Assembly: GCF_024749285.1 (NCBI RefSeq)
Contig: NZ_CP087196.1
Location: 5,270,001 to 5,334,000 of the forward strand
Direction of reading: 5' to 3'
Source: Pseudomonas sp. B21-015
GTDB lineage: Bacteria > Pseudomonadota > Gammaproteobacteria > Pseudomonadales > Pseudomonadaceae
DNA length: 64,000 nt
In this document: one piece after another, positions 20,094 to 30,087 of the stretch
How the letters are laid out: every line of letters starts with the position of its first letter
Position numbering within the stretch: position 1 is the first letter of the stretch
Translations under genes and position numbers: made by a program
Notes under the pieces: generated by a model
Told to the model about the DNA's origin: nothing
Databases searched by the model: none
Seen by the model: only the letters and a program-made list of their open reading frames with translations

Positions 20094-20165
20094 TGTGGGA
20101 GCGGGCGTGCTCGCGAAGCTTTTGGCGTCAGTGATGACGCCTTCGCGAGCAAGCCCGCCCCCACA
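20094..20165. repeat. REP inverted pair (GTGGGAGCGGGCTTGCTCGC family, slightly diverged)
   Basis: Facing arms TGTGGGAGCGGGCGTGCTCGC and its complement around GTCAGTGATGAC. Located between ndvB and dapE. Confidence 0.85.
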
Positions 20166-20204
20166 TTTAGACCGCGCCCATATTCAAGTTTTCCGGAGTT
20201 TCCC

Positions 20205-21356
20205 ATGACGGCCCACGCCGACCTTTCGCCGACCCTTCAACTCGCCATCGATCTGATCCGCCGTCCGTCCGTGACGCCGGTCGACGCCGATTGCCAGAAG
20301 CAGATGATGCAGCGCCTGGGCGATGCCGGTTTTACGCTTGAACCGATGCGCATCGAAGATGTGGATAACTTCTGGGCGACCCACGGCAAACACGACGGCC
20401 CGGTGCTGTGCTTCGCCGGCCATACCGATGTGGTCCCGACCGGCCCGGTGCAAGCCTGGCAGATCGACCCGTTCGACGCGGTGATCGACGAGCACGGCAT
20501 GCTGTGCGGCCGTGGCGCGGCGGACATGAAAGGCAGCCTCGCCGCCATGACCGTGGCAGCCGAGCGTTTCGTCGTCGACTATCCGGATCACAAGGGCAAG
20601 GTGGCATTCCTGATCACCAGCGACGAAGAAGGCCCGGCCCACCACGGCACCAAGGCTGTGATCGAACGCCTCGCCGCGCGCAAGGAACGCCTGGACTGGT
20701 GCATCGTCGGTGAACCGTCGAGCACCACACTGGTGGGCGATGTGGTCAAGAACGGCCGTCGCGGTTCCCTCGGCGCCAAATTGACCGTGCACGGCGTGCA
20801 GGGCCACGTGGCCTATCCGCACCTGGCGAAGAACCCGATCCACCTCGCCGCGCCGGCCCTGGCCGAACTCGCCGCCGAGCACTGGGACCACGGCAACGAT
20901 TTCTTCCCGCCGACCAGTTTCCAGATTTCCAACGTCAATTCCGGCACCGGCGCGACCAACGTGATTCCGGGTGACCTGGTGGCGGTGTTCAACTTCCGCT
21001 TCTCCACCGAGTCCACAGTCGAAGGCCTGCAAAAACGCGTCGCCGATATCCTCGACAAGCACGGTCTGGACTGGCACATCGACTGGGCGCTGTCCGGCCT
21101 GCCGTTCCTCACAGAGCCGGGCGCGCTGCTCGATGCAGTGTCGGCGAGCATCAAGGACATCACCGGTCGTGACACCAAGGCGTCCACCAGCGGCGGCACG
21201 TCCGACGGACGTTTCATCGCGACCATGGGTACCCAAGTGGTCGAACTCGGGCCGGTCAATGCGACGATCCACCAGGTCAACGAGCGCGTACTGGCGGCCG
21301 ACCTCGACGTGCTAACCGAAATCTACTACCAGACTTTGATCAAGTTGCTCGCCTGA
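20205..21356 (+). CDS. dapE: Succinyl-diaminopimelate desuccinylase
   Basis: Di-zinc M20 amidohydrolase that yields L,L-diaminopimelate and succinate. The 383-residue protein shows the metal ligands in [11 protein letters not shown] (His, Asp), [10 protein letters not shown] (bridging Asp) and [12 protein letters not shown] (Glu pair), and a C-terminal [11 protein letters not shown] block. The ATG at 20205 follows the ribosome-binding site TCCGGAG; the upstream open frame only reads through the REP element. Its stop shares a base with the next gene's start. With dapC and dapD it completes the succinylase branch in this window. Confidence 0.96.
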   Translation: MTAHADLSPTLQLAIDLIRRPSVTPVDADCQKQMMQRLGDAGFTLEPMRIEDVDNFWATHGKHDGPVLCFAGHTDVVPTGPVQAWQIDPFDAVIDEHGMLCGRGAADMKGSLAAMTVAAERFVVDYPDHKGKVAFLITSDEEGPAHHGTKAVIERLAARKERLDWCIVGEPSSTTLVGDVVKNGRRGSLGAKLTVHGVQGHVAYPHLAKNPIHLAAPALAELAAEHWDHGNDFFPPTSFQISNVNSGTGATNVIPGDLVAVFNFRFSTESTVEGLQKRVADILDKHGLDWHIDWALSGLPFLTEPGALLDAVSASIKDITGRDTKASTSGGTSDGRFIATMGTQVVELGPVNATIHQVNERVLAADLDVLTEIYYQTLIKLLA

Positions 21357-22165
21357 TGCTCGCCTGCCCGATCTGCAGCGAACCGCTGAACGCGGTGGAC
21401 AACGGCGTGGCCTGCCCCGCCGGGCATCGTTTCGACCGCGCACGGCAGGGTTACCTGAACCTGCTGCCGGTGCAGCACAAGAACAGCCGTGACCCTGGGG
21501 ATAACCAGGCGATGGTCGAAGCCCGACGCGACTTTTTGAACGCCGGCCATTACGCGCCAGTGGCCAAGCGTCTGGCGGAACTGGCCGCGCACTACGCGCC
21601 CCAGCGCTGGCTGGACATCGGTTGTGGCGAGGGTTATTACACCGCGCAAATCGCCGACGCCTTGCCCAACGCCGATGGCTATGCGCTGGACATCTCCCGG
21701 GAAGCGGTCAAACGCGCCTGCAAACGCAACCCGGCGCTAACCTGGTTGATCGCCAGCATGGCCAGGGTGCCGTTGGCCTCTGGCAGTTGCCAGTTTCTCG
21801 CCAGCGTGTTCAGCCCGCTGGACTGGGAAGAAGCCAAACGCCTGCTCAGCCCCGGCGGCGGCTTGATGAAAGTCGGACCGACCAGCGGCCACCTGATGGA
21901 ATTGCGCGAGCGGCTGTACGACGAAGTGCGCGAGTACACCGACGACAAGCATCTGGCTTTGGTGCCGGAAGGCATGGCGCTGGCGCACAGTGAAACCCTG
22001 GAGTTCAAACTGACGCTGGTTAATGGTCAGGATCGCGCGAACCTGTTGGCCATGACGCCCCACGGCTGGCGCGCCAGTGCCGAACGCCGGGCGGCAGTCA
22101 TTGAGCAGATCGAACCATTCGAGGTCACTGTGTCGATGCGCTACGATTATTTCGTTCTGCAATAA
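21356..22165 (+). CDS. rlmA: RlmA-like 23S rRNA (guanine-N1) methyltransferase
   Basis: Putative SAM-dependent rRNA methyltransferase. The 269-residue protein begins with the zinc knuckle typical of RlmA: Cys4, Cys7, Cys20 and His24 in ACPICSEPL...CPAGHRFD. It continues with RARQGYLNLL and a Rossmann motif WLDIGCGEGYYTAQIA near residue 85. In E. coli RlmA methylates G745. Family members differ in the guanine modified (G745 or G748), so the exact target is inference. Its ATG overlaps the dapE stop by one base. Confidence 0.86.
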   Translation: MLACPICSEPLNAVDNGVACPAGHRFDRARQGYLNLLPVQHKNSRDPGDNQAMVEARRDFLNAGHYAPVAKRLAELAAHYAPQRWLDIGCGEGYYTAQIADALPNADGYALDISREAVKRACKRNPALTWLIASMARVPLASGSCQFLASVFSPLDWEEAKRLLSPGGGLMKVGPTSGHLMELRERLYDEVREYTDDKHLALVPEGMALAHSETLEFKLTLVNGQDRANLLAMTPHGWRASAERRAAVIEQIEPFEVTVSMRYDYFVLQ

Positions 22166-22249
22166 CTCTTAATTTTTTGGTCTTGAGCAAACAGCTTGAG
22201 GCCGGCTAAATCCGCGAATGGATTTTTCAGACCCGCAGTGAGGACATCC

Positions 22250-22627
22250 ATGCGCCAACCCGATATCGAGATTTACCTGAAAGACGCCGACGTCGACTAC
22301 AAGGCCATCGCAGCCTGGCTCGGCGCGGCTTTAGGCCCGTGCACCGATTGGGTTCAGAAAGGCCAGACCTACAAGTGCAAGGCCGGCAACGTGCCGGTCA
22401 CCTGGCTGCCGAAAGCCGTCGGCAAATGGAACAGCCTGTACCTGGAAAGCGACCAGACCCCATGGGAAGACGACATCGCCTGCGCCCGCGCTGCGTTTGC
22501 CGCGCTGAACGTCGAAGTACGTTGTGCGCCGGGCAGTTGGGTCGAGGAAGAAGGTGAGGAGACGGCCGATCGCTGGATGCGCATCAGCGCTGACGGTGAA
22601 GAAGAAATCACCTGGAAAACCGTCTGA
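22250..22627 (+). CDS. Conserved hypothetical protein, acidic, 125 aa
   Basis: No family recognised. The product is soluble and acidic, rich in Trp (eight) and in Glu near the C-terminus (VEEEGEETADRWMRIS). There is no signal peptide or membrane segment. The ATG follows the ribosome-binding site GAGGA at proper spacing, and codon use matches the neighbours, so it is probably a real gene. It stands alone between rlmA and a repeat element. Confidence 0.75.
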   Translation: MRQPDIEIYLKDADVDYKAIAAWLGAALGPCTDWVQKGQTYKCKAGNVPVTWLPKAVGKWNSLYLESDQTPWEDDIACARAAFAALNVEVRCAPGSWVEEEGEETADRWMRISADGEEEITWKTV

Positions 22628-22631
22628 CACT

Positions 22632-22742
22632 GATCGTTCCCACGCGCCGCAAAGGAATGCCTCAACGGACGCTCCGCGTTCGGCTGTGAAAGGGACGCAG
22701 AGCGTCCCGGGCTGCATTCCCACGCAGAGCGTGGGAACGATC
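22632..22742. repeat. Long palindromic repeat, CGTTCCCACGCAGAGCGTGG type (copy 1)
   Basis: Ends GATCGTTCCCACGC and GCGTGGGAACGATC are complementary and enclose internal palindromes (ACGCTCCGCGT, GGACGCAGAGCGTCC). A second copy is at 56597-56698. This family is distinct from the GTGGGAGC REP units. Confidence 0.8.
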
Positions 22743-22743
22743 T

Positions 22744-22953
22744 TCAGAGACCCACCACATCCTCAGCCTGCAAACCCTTCTCCCCGGTCACCACCGCATA
22801 CTCAACCTGCTGACCTTCAGTCAACGAGCGGTGCCCTTCGCCGCGGATCGCGCGGTAATGCACGAACACGTCCACCCCGTCCTCGCGCTGAATAAAGCCA
22901 TAACCCTTGGCGTCATTGAACCACTTCACATTGCCGGTTTCGCGCGTTGCCAT
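22744..22953 (-). CDS. Cold-shock domain protein (CspA family)
   Basis: Small single-stranded nucleic-acid-binding protein, 69 residues, one OB fold. RNP1 is KGYGFI ([10 protein letters not shown]) and RNP2 is VFVHY (DVFVHYRAI), both intact. The C-terminal half has [17 protein letters not shown]. It is divergent from plsB with a gap of about 165 bp. Pseudomonads carry several csp paralogues, so cold induction cannot be assumed from sequence. Confidence 0.93.
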   Translation of the reverse strand: MATRETGNVKWFNDAKGYGFIQREDGVDVFVHYRAIRGEGHRSLTEGQQVEYAVVTGEKGLQAEDVVGL

Positions 22954-23118
22954 ATCTGGTTACCCCTTGTTTTTATTTTGAACGGCCGAGTATATGACAG
23001 CCATCAAAACTCTCAACTCAAGTTTACTTAGCCGCTTTTTTGCCGATTTTCGGTGAATACGGCACACTATCGCCCGCCCGAGCAAACGCTCGGTTTTATT
23101 CACTTATGCAGATGCCGT

Positions 23119-25623
23119 ATGACCCGTTCCCCGTTTCGCCGTCTTGTGTTTGGCACCCTGCGCCGACTGTTGTACCTCTGGGTTCGCTCAGAGACGATCA
23201 ACCAGTCGTCGTTCACCCTCAACCTCGACCGCAGCCGGCCGGTGTTCTACGTCCTGCAAAACCCTTCACTGACCGACCTCGCCGTGGTCGATGCCGAATG
23301 CAGCAAGGCCGGCCTGCCCCGCCCGGTATTGCCGGTATCGGTGGGTGCGCTGGCAGAACCCGCCGCGTTCTTTTACCTGACGCCAGAGCCCGACTGGCTC
23401 GGCCGTCAGGACAAACGCGGCGCGCCGCCAACCCTGACCCGCCTGGTCAGCGCCCTGAGCCAGAACGCCGCCGAAGATGCGCAGATCATTCCGGTCAGCG
23501 TGTTCTGGGGCCAGTCGCCGGACAGCGAGTCGAGCCCGTGGAAACTGCTGTTCGCCGACAGCTGGGCCGTCACCGGGCGTCTGCGCCGGTTGCTAAGCAT
23601 CATCGTGCTGGGCCGCAAGACCCGCGTGCAGTTCTCGGCGCCGATTCACCTGCGTGAACTGATCGAACACAACAAAGGCCACGAGCGCACCGTGCGCATG
23701 GCCCAGCGCATCCTGCGGGTGCACTTTCGCAACCTGAAAGCCGCGGTGATCGGCCCGGACATTTCCCACCGCCGCAATCTGGTCAAAGGCCTGCTCAATC
23801 AGCCCTTGGTCAAGCAAGCGATCCTCGATGAAGCCGAGCGCGAGAACATCTCCCCGGAGAAAGCCAAGGCCCAGGCCCTGCGCTACGGCAACGAGATCGC
23901 CTCGGACTACACCTACACCGCGATCCGTTTTCTGGAAGTGGTGCTGAGCTGGTTCTGGAACAAGATCTACGACGGGATCAAGGTCAACCACATCGAAGGT
24001 GTGCAGAAAGTCGCCCAAGGTCACGAAGTGATCTACGTGCCGTGCCATCGCAGCCATATCGACTACCTGCTGCTCTCCTATCTGCTGTTCCGCAACGGCC
24101 TGACCCCGCCCCACGTTGCCGCCGGGATCAACCTCAACATGCCGGTGATCGGCAGCCTGCTGCGCCGTGGCGGGGCGTTCTTCATGCGCCGCACCTTCAA
24201 GGGCAACCCGCTCTACACCTCGGTGTTCAACGAATACCTGCATACCCTGTTCACCAAGGGCTTCCCGGTCGAGTACTTCGTCGAGGGCGGCCGTTCGCGC
24301 ACCGGGCGCATGCTGCAACCGAAAACCGGGATGCTCGCGATCACTCTGCGCAGCTTCCTGCGTTCATCGCGCATGCCGATCGTCTTCGTGCCGGTGTACA
24401 TCGGCTATGAGCGTGTGCTGGAAGGCCGCACCTACCTCGGCGAATTGCGTGGCGCGAGCAAAAAGAAAGAATCGATCTTCGACATCTTCAAAGTCATCGG
24501 CGCACTCAAACAGCGCTTCGGTCAGGTCGCGGTCAACTTCGGTGAGCCGATCAAACTGGCGGAGTTCCTCGACAGCGAACAACCCGACTGGCGCCAACAG
24601 GAACTCGGCCCGCAATTCAAACCGGCCTGGCTCAACGAAACCACCAACCGCCTCGGCGAAAAAGTCGCACAGCATCTGAACGAAGCGGCGGCGATCAACC
24701 CGGTGAACCTGGTGGCCCTGGCGCTGCTATCCACCAGCCGCCTGGCGCTGGACGATCGCGCCATGGCGCGGGTGCTCGACTTGTATCTGGCGCTGTTGCG
24801 CAAGGTTCCTTATTCGCCGCACACCACCCTGCCGGACGGTGACGGTCGGGCACTGATCGAGCATGTGAAGGACATGGACCTGCTGTCCGAGCAGAGCGAT
24901 GCGCTGGGCAAGATTCTGTACCTGGACGAACAAAACGCCGTCCTGATGACCTACTACCGCAACAACGTGCTGCACATCTTCGCGTTGCCGGCGTTGCTGG
25001 CGAGTTTCTTCCAGAACGCGTCGCGCATGAGCCGCGAGCAGATCCTGCGTTACACCCGTGCGCTGTATCCGTACTTGCAATCGGAACTGTTCATTCGCTG
25101 GACGCTGGACGAACTCGATAGCGTGATCGATCAATGGCTCGAAGCCTTCGTCGAGCAGGGCCTGCTGCGCTTCGAGAAGGACGTGTACCTGCGTCCGGCA
25201 CCGAGCTCGCGGCATTTCGTGCTGCTGACGCTGCTGTCGAAAAGCATCGCCCAGACTTTGCAGCGCTTCTACATGACCGTTTCCCTGCTGCTCAACAGCG
25301 GCCAGAACAGCCTCAGCGCCGAAGAACTCGAAGACCTCTGTACGGTCATGGCCCAGCGCCTGTCGATCCTCCACGGCCTGAACGCCCCGGAGTTCTTCGA
25401 CAAGAGTCTGTTCCGTCACTTCATCCAGACGATGCTAGACCTCGACGTGCTGCGCCGCGACGAAGCCGGCAAACTCAGCTATCACGAACTGCTCGGCGAA
25501 CTGGCCGAAGGCGCAGCCAAACGGGTGTTGTCAGCGGAGATTCGCTTGTCGATCCGTCAAGTAGCCTTGCATCGCAGTGAAGATGCGGCGGATCAAGTCG
25601 CGGCTGCGGTGCAGACCGACTAA
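23119..25623 (+). CDS. plsB: Glycerol-3-phosphate 1-O-acyltransferase
   Basis: Inner-membrane enzyme that acylates the sn-1 position of glycerol-3-phosphate, the first step of phospholipid synthesis. The product is 834 residues, the normal PlsB length. Acyltransferase motif I HX4D is [11 protein letters not shown] (about residue 310), followed by [13 protein letters not shown] and [16 protein letters not shown] (motifs II and III). The ATG preceding [15 protein letters not shown] was selected; the frame is open about 22 codons upstream without family support. CdsA, acting later in the same pathway, is encoded at 1.8-2.6 kb. Confidence 0.96.
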   Translation: MTRSPFRRLVFGTLRRLLYLWVRSETINQSSFTLNLDRSRPVFYVLQNPSLTDLAVVDAECSKAGLPRPVLPVSVGALAEPAAFFYLTPEPDWLGRQDKRGAPPTLTRLVSALSQNAAEDAQIIPVSVFWGQSPDSESSPWKLLFADSWAVTGRLRRLLSIIVLGRKTRVQFSAPIHLRELIEHNKGHERTVRMAQRILRVHFRNLKAAVIGPDISHRRNLVKGLLNQPLVKQAILDEAERENISPEKAKAQALRYGNEIASDYTYTAIRFLEVVLSWFWNKIYDGIKVNHIEGVQKVAQGHEVIYVPCHRSHIDYLLLSYLLFRNGLTPPHVAAGINLNMPVIGSLLRRGGAFFMRRTFKGNPLYTSVFNEYLHTLFTKGFPVEYFVEGGRSRTGRMLQPKTGMLAITLRSFLRSSRMPIVFVPVYIGYERVLEGRTYLGELRGASKKKESIFDIFKVIGALKQRFGQVAVNFGEPIKLAEFLDSEQPDWRQQELGPQFKPAWLNETTNRLGEKVAQHLNEAAAINPVNLVALALLSTSRLALDDRAMARVLDLYLALLRKVPYSPHTTLPDGDGRALIEHVKDMDLLSEQSDALGKILYLDEQNAVLMTYYRNNVLHIFALPALLASFFQNASRMSREQILRYTRALYPYLQSELFIRWTLDELDSVIDQWLEAFVEQGLLRFEKDVYLRPAPSSRHFVLLTLLSKSIAQTLQRFYMTVSLLLNSGQNSLSAEELEDLCTVMAQRLSILHGLNAPEFFDKSLFRHFIQTMLDLDVLRRDEAGKLSYHELLGELAEGAAKRVLSAEIRLSIRQVALHRSEDAADQVAAAVQTD

Positions 25624-25679
25624 ATTTCTACATCCGCCAACTCTCTTTTCTGAACCTTTTTCCGAACAAGGAAGCCGCC

Positions 25680-26369
25680 ATGCTCCGCCCTACCCTTCGC
25701 TTCGCCGGCCTGTGCGCAGGCTTGATGATTTGCGCTAATGCCCTGGCACTGTCACTCAGTGACCTGTCGCAACAAGACGCCACCGGCGGTCTCAAGGACG
25801 CCCTGACCCAAGGTGCGCAACTGGCCGTCAAACAACTTGGCACGCCCGGCGGCTTCAGTAATAACCCGGACGTGAAAATCGAACTGCCGGGCAAACTGGG
25901 CAAAGTCGCGAAGAAAATGAAACAGTTCGGCATGGGTGACCAGGTCGATCAACTGGAAACCAGCATGAACAAAGCGGCTGAAGCGGCGGTGACGCAGGCC
26001 CAGCCGATTCTGGTGGATGCTGTGAAGAAGATGACCGTGGAAGATGCCAAGGGGATTCTCAGCGGCGGCAAGGATTCAGCCACCCAGTACCTGAGTAAAA
26101 CCAGCCGCGAACAGATCCGCACCAAATTCCTGCCGATCGTCAAGCAAGCCACCGACCAGGTCGGCCTGGCCCAGCAGTACAACGCGTTCGCCGGACAAGC
26201 CGCGACACTGGGTGTGCTGGATGCGAAAAGTGCCAACATCGAAAGCTACGTGACCGAGCAGGCGTTGAACGGTTTGTTCGAGATGATTGGCAAGCAGGAA
26301 GAAAGCATTCGCCAGAACCCTGCGGCGGCGGCGACCAGTTTGGCGAAGAAAGTTTTCGGCACACTCTGA
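25680..26369 (+). CDS. DUF4197 domain-containing exported protein
   Basis: Exported protein of unknown function, 229 residues. A signal peptide (about residues 1-23, ending ANALA|LSLSDL) is followed by a mostly helical domain containing LKDALTQGAQLAVKQLG and VEDAKGILSGGKDSATQYLSK, typical of DUF4197. Ribosome-binding site AAGGAAG. It follows plsB after 56 bp and precedes a single REP; cotranscription with plsB is possible. Confidence 0.85.
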   Translation: MLRPTLRFAGLCAGLMICANALALSLSDLSQQDATGGLKDALTQGAQLAVKQLGTPGGFSNNPDVKIELPGKLGKVAKKMKQFGMGDQVDQLETSMNKAAEAAVTQAQPILVDAVKKMTVEDAKGILSGGKDSATQYLSKTSREQIRTKFLPIVKQATDQVGLAQQYNAFAGQAATLGVLDAKSANIESYVTEQALNGLFEMIGKQEESIRQNPAAAATSLAKKVFGTL

Positions 26370-26373
26370 ACCC

Positions 26374-26416
26374 TGTGGGAGCGGCGGCGCGGCGATCCGG
26401 CTTGCTCGCTCCCACA
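26374..26416. repeat. Single REP unit with diverged centre
   Basis: TGTGGGAGCGGCGGCGCGGCGATCCGGCTTGCTCGCTCCCACA, outer arms GTGGGAGC/GCTCCCAC. It starts 5 bp after the DUF4197 stop. Confidence 0.7.
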
Positions 26417-26510
26417 TGGATTGCGCTTGACTGACGGGCATGACCGTCACACTTTGTCTCATCTTCAGTTATGCTCGCCGTTCGTCGTGAACGCTGGAGC
26501 CGCTGATCTT

Positions 26511-26903
26511 ATGTCCCCCACTCGCCTGCTTGTCCCCCTCGCCTTTGCTCTGCTGAGCGCTTGCGCCACGCAGCCAAAACAGAACGTGACGGTGGAAAAA
26601 CAAAGCGAATGCCCGGCGAAACTGCACAACGGGCAAAACCTGATCCTGACCCTGCCAAGCAACCCGACCACGGGTTACCGCTGGGCGATCCAGGATTCGG
26701 CCGGCGGCGTGTTGCGCGCGCTCAGCCCCGAGGTTTACAGCAACCCGGAAGACGCCGGGATCGTCGGCAGTGCCGGCCTCTCGACCTGGCGCTTCCAGGC
26801 CTTCGCCACCGGCACTGGCCGCTTGCGGCTGACTTACTCACAACCGTGGGCACCGGAAGTACCGGCCGTGAAAACCTTCGACTGCGCCATCGCGGTTAAC
26901 TGA
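26511..26903 (+). CDS. Lipoprotein with chagasin-type protease inhibitor domain (I42)
   Basis: Predicted outer-membrane or periplasmic lipoprotein that may inhibit papain-like cysteine proteases. The 130-residue precursor has a signal peptide with lipobox LLSAC (Cys18 after cleavage). The chagasin loops follow: SNPTTGYRW (loop 2, NPTTGY motif) and GSAGLSTWRFQA (loop 4). The last conserved loop is less clear (YSQPWAPEVPAV). It is followed after 2 bp by the lysoplasmalogenase-like gene, suggesting one transcript. The protease target is unknown. Confidence 0.82.
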   Translation: MSPTRLLVPLAFALLSACATQPKQNVTVEKQSECPAKLHNGQNLILTLPSNPTTGYRWAIQDSAGGVLRALSPEVYSNPEDAGIVGSAGLSTWRFQAFATGTGRLRLTYSQPWAPEVPAVKTFDCAIAVN

Positions 26904-26905
26904 TT

Positions 26906-27541
26906 GTGGGCTGGCTGATCCTGGCGCTGATGGGCGCGGTGACCTTTCTGTATGGCCTGAGCGTGCATGCCGCGTTGCTCTGCCTGCTGGTCAAACCGCT
27001 ACCGGTGCTGGCCCTGCTCGGCTGGTTGCACGACGCACCGCCCAGCGACTATCGGCGCTGGATCAGCCTGGGTTTGATTTTCTCCTTGGTCGGCGATGTG
27101 TTGCTGGCATGGCCGCAAGACTTGTTCGTGTTTGGACTTGGAGCATTTTTGCTCGCGCATTTGGCGTATCTGAAGGCTTATTTGAGCGATTGCCAGCGTC
27201 TGGCGCTGTTGCCACTGGTACTGGCTCTCGGGGTTGGCGCACTCCTGCTGGGGATTTTGATTGCCCATGGGCTGGGTCCATTGCTGGTCCCGGTGATCGT
27301 CTACGGTCTGGCCATCAGCGCCATGCTCTGGCGCGCCCTGGCCCGACTCGGCACCGATGTGCCCAAACGCTCGGCGCTGCTGGCGGCGGCGGGAGCGGTG
27401 GCATTCGTGTTTTCTGACAGCGTGATTGGCATTAACCGGTTTGTGATGCCATTTCATGCCGCGCCGTACGTGATCATCCTCAGCTACTGGCTGGGGCAAT
27501 GGGGGATTGCGGCTTCGGCGTTCGCCCAGAAACCGCGCTGA
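26906..27541 (+). CDS. Lysoplasmalogenase-family membrane protein (YhhN/TMEM86)
   Basis: Polytopic membrane protein of 211 residues with about eight hydrophobic segments. The conserved family features are FSLVGDVLLAWPQDLFVFGLGAFLLAH (given in two parts: VGDVLLAW and GLGAFLLAHLAYL) with acidic residues in the membrane, and FSDSVIGINRF near the C-terminus. The GTG start is two bases after the preceding stop. Animal homologues hydrolyse lysoplasmalogen; in a bacterium without plasmalogens the substrate is unknown. Confidence 0.83.
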   Translation: MGWLILALMGAVTFLYGLSVHAALLCLLVKPLPVLALLGWLHDAPPSDYRRWISLGLIFSLVGDVLLAWPQDLFVFGLGAFLLAHLAYLKAYLSDCQRLALLPLVLALGVGALLLGILIAHGLGPLLVPVIVYGLAISAMLWRALARLGTDVPKRSALLAAAGAVAFVFSDSVIGINRFVMPFHAAPYVIILSYWLGQWGIAASAFAQKPR

Positions 27542-27544
27542 ATT

Positions 27545-27643
27545 CTTCGCGAGCAAGCCCGCTCCCACATTTGATCAATGCTGAACATCTTTCTTGCGTC
27601 CGACTCAGAACCACTGTGTGAGCGGGCTTGCTCGCGAAAGCGG
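27545..27643. repeat. Two REP units in outward orientation
   Basis: TTCGCGAGCAAGCCCGCTCCCACA at the left and GTGTGAGCGGGCTTGCTCGCGAA at the right (positions 27545-27568 and 27617-27640). These are diverging units, opposite to the facing pairs elsewhere. Confidence 0.75.
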
Positions 27644-27761
27644 TATAGCTGAAGACACAGACCTCAACGCCCCACCACGGCGGTTTATCAGACAACCCGC
27701 GCATCCACACGCCAACTTGGCTAAAATGCCGGCCTTTTCCACCTATGCCGCTGGAACCGCC

Positions 27762-28505
27762 GTGAGCAAAGAATCCGATCGCCTTTTCGCCCAGCCCTTG
27801 GCCCAGGTACCTGACTTCGCCTTTAACGAGGACGTGGTGCGGGTGTTCCCGGACATGATCAAGCGCTCGGTGCCGGGTTATCCGACCATCGTTGAAAACC
27901 TCGGCGTGCTCGCCGCGCAGTTCGCTCAGCCCAACAGCGTGCTCTACGATTTGGGCTCGTCTTTGGGCGCCGTGACTCAGGCCTTGCGCCGTCACGTACG
28001 CACCGACGGTTGCCGGGTGATCGCTGTGGATAACTCCGCGGCCATGGTCGAACGTTGCCGCGAATACCTCAATGGCCAGGACTCGATGTTCCAGGAGTTG
28101 CTGCCGGTGGAAGTGATCGAGGGCGACATTCTTGCCCTGCAATTCCAGCCAGCTTCGGTGGTGGCGTTGAACTTCACCCTGCAATTCATCGCCCCGGACC
28201 AACGCACCGCACTGCTCTCGCGCATCCGCCAATCGCTATTGCCCGGTGGCGCGCTGATCCTCTCGGAGAAGCTGCGCTTCAACGACCCCGAAGAACACGC
28301 GCTGCTCACCGACCTGCACGTGGCCTTCAAGCGCGCCAACGGCTACAGCGAACTGGAAATCGCCCAGAAGCGCAGCGCCATCGAAAATGTCATGAAGCCC
28401 GACAGCCTCGAAGAACACCGCGAACGCCTGCTGGCCGCCGGGTTCTCGAAAGTCGTGCCGTGGTTCCAGTGTCTTAACTTTGCCTCGTTGATTGCCTTGC
28501 CATGA
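27762..28505 (+). CDS. cmoA: Carboxy-S-adenosylmethionine synthase CmoA
   Basis: Makes carboxy-SAM from SAM and prephenate for wobble-uridine (cmo5U34) modification of tRNA. The 247-residue protein starts at GTG ([15 protein letters not shown]). It shows the Rossmann motif [13 protein letters not shown], then [14 protein letters not shown], the LNFTLQFI segment and LSEKLRF of this family. The frame extends upstream into REP sequence, which was excluded. It overlaps cmoB by 4 bp, as in most gammaproteobacteria. Confidence 0.95.
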   Translation: MSKESDRLFAQPLAQVPDFAFNEDVVRVFPDMIKRSVPGYPTIVENLGVLAAQFAQPNSVLYDLGSSLGAVTQALRRHVRTDGCRVIAVDNSAAMVERCREYLNGQDSMFQELLPVEVIEGDILALQFQPASVVALNFTLQFIAPDQRTALLSRIRQSLLPGGALILSEKLRFNDPEEHALLTDLHVAFKRANGYSELEIAQKRSAIENVMKPDSLEEHRERLLAAGFSKVVPWFQCLNFASLIALP

Positions 28506-29458
28506 TTGATCTGTCCCCCCTCGCCCGCCGTTTGGCCGGTACTCCGCTGGCCGAATGGGCCAATACCCTGCAAGCGCAACTCGACAAGAAAATGGAAAAA
28601 GGTCACGGCGACCTGGAACGCTGGCAAAGCGCGCTGGACGCGCTGCCGAAGATCCGGCCAAGCGAAGTCGACTTGTTGAACGGTTTGAAGCTGGACACCG
28701 ATTGCGACTTTGAGACCCGCGCGCAAATGCGCACCGCGCTGATGGGGCTGTCGCCCTGGCGTAAAGGGCCGTTCGACCTGTTCGGCGTGCATGTCGACAC
28801 CGAATGGCGTTCGGACTGGAAGTGGTCGCGGGTAGCTCCGCACCTGGACCTGAAAGGCAAACGCATCCTCGATGTCGGCTGTGGCAACGGTTACTACATG
28901 TGGCGCATGCTCGGCGCCGGGGCCGACAGCGTGATCGGCGTCGACCCGAACTGGCTGTTTTTCTGTCAGTTCCAGGCGGTGCAGCGTTACTTGTCCGAGC
29001 CCAATGCCTGGCATCTGCCCTTCCCTTTCGAAGACCTGCCGCCGAATCTGGAAGGCTTCGACACAGTGTTTTCCATGGGCGTGTTTTACCACCGCCGCTC
29101 GCCGATCGAGCATTTGCTGGCGCTGAAGGATTGCCTGGTCAAGGGCGGTGAACTGGTGTTGGAGACGCTGGTGATCGAAGGCGATCAGCAGCAGGTGTTG
29201 GTGCCGGAAGACCGTTACGCGCAAATGCGTAACGTCTGGTTCCTGCCGTCGGTGCCGGCGCTGGAACTGTGGCTGCGCCGCGCCGGTTTCAGCGATGTGC
29301 GATGCGTGGATGTCAGCGTGACCACGGTCGAGGAACAACGCGGGACGGAGTGGATGAAGTATCAGTCGTTGAGCGATTTCCTGGATCCGGATGATCACAG
29401 CAAGACGATCGAAGGGTTGCCAGCACCGATGCGTGCGGTGATTGTCGCCCGCAAGTAA
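28502..29458 (+). CDS. cmoB: tRNA U34 carboxymethyltransferase CmoB
   Basis: Transfers the carboxymethyl group of carboxy-SAM to 5-hydroxyuridine 34, giving cmo5U and extending wobble pairing. The 318-residue protein has the N-terminal [32 protein letters not shown] region (seen in parts) and the methyltransferase motif [16 protein letters not shown], then GVDPNWLF. The ATG overlaps the cmoA stop. A REP pair follows the stop after 30 bp. Confidence 0.96.
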   Translation: MIDLSPLARRLAGTPLAEWANTLQAQLDKKMEKGHGDLERWQSALDALPKIRPSEVDLLNGLKLDTDCDFETRAQMRTALMGLSPWRKGPFDLFGVHVDTEWRSDWKWSRVAPHLDLKGKRILDVGCGNGYYMWRMLGAGADSVIGVDPNWLFFCQFQAVQRYLSEPNAWHLPFPFEDLPPNLEGFDTVFSMGVFYHRRSPIEHLLALKDCLVKGGELVLETLVIEGDQQQVLVPEDRYAQMRNVWFLPSVPALELWLRRAGFSDVRCVDVSVTTVEEQRGTEWMKYQSLSDFLDPDDHSKTIEGLPAPMRAVIVARK

Positions 29459-29488
29459 AACCCCGATATCCCAAACGCCGGAAAAACC

Positions 29489-29580
29489 TGTGGGAGCGAG
29501 CTTGCTCGCGATAGCGGACTGACATTCAACATAGTCGTTGACTGAAAGGGCCTCATCGCGAGCAAGCTCGCTCCCACAGG
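29489..29580. repeat. REP inverted pair (GTGGGAGCGAGCTTGCTCGC family)
   Basis: Facing units with 24-bp complementary arms, spacer of about 40 bp. They lie between convergent cmoB and tadA. Confidence 0.85.
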
Positions 29581-29589
29581 GGTCGGTGT

Positions 29590-30087
29590 TTAGTCTGCTG
29601 GCCTGGCTCTACGCGCCTTGAAAAACTCGCTCAACACCGCGCCGCATTCCTCCGCCAACACCCCCCCCTCATACAACACCCGGTGATTCAGAAAGCCCTG
29701 GGTAAAGAACTGCCCCTGGCTCTGCACAATCCCGGCCTTGGGTTCCAGCGCGCCATACACCACCCGCGCGATCCGCGAATGCACGATCAGCCCGGCGCAC
29801 ATGCTGCACGGCTCAAGCGTCACGTAAAGCGTACTGCCCGGCAGGCGATAGTTGCTGGCGGCCTGGGCCGCGGCGCGGATCGCGACCATCTCGGCGTGGG
29901 CACTCGGGTCGTTGCCGCTGATCGGGCAATTGAAACCGCGCCCGATGATTTCACCGTCCTGCACCAGCACCGCGCCCACCGGCACTTCACCCAGGGCCGC
30001 GCCTTGAGCGGCCAGGGCCAGGGCTTCGCGCATGAAATCACGATCACGGCTGCGGTCGATGATCGCTGCGGGGCGAATCTGACGCAT
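29590..30087 (-). CDS. tadA: tRNA(Arg) adenosine-34 deaminase TadA
   Basis: Deaminates A34 of tRNA-Arg(ACG) to inosine, an essential step. The 165-residue protein has the cytidine-deaminase-fold zinc motifs HAEMVAI (His ligand, catalytic Glu) and PCSMCAGLI (two Cys ligands). The ATG at 30087 shares its A with the stop codon of the upstream multicopper oxidase gene, so it is probably translated by coupling. An extra 20 codons upstream are open but not conserved in the family. Confidence 0.95.
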   Translation of the reverse strand: MRQIRPAAIIDRSRDRDFMREALALAAQGAALGEVPVGAVLVQDGEIIGRGFNCPISGNDPSAHAEMVAIRAAAQAASNYRLPGSTLYVTLEPCSMCAGLIVHSRIARVVYGALEPKAGIVQSQGQFFTQGFLNHRVLYEGGVLAEECGAVLSEFFKARRARPAD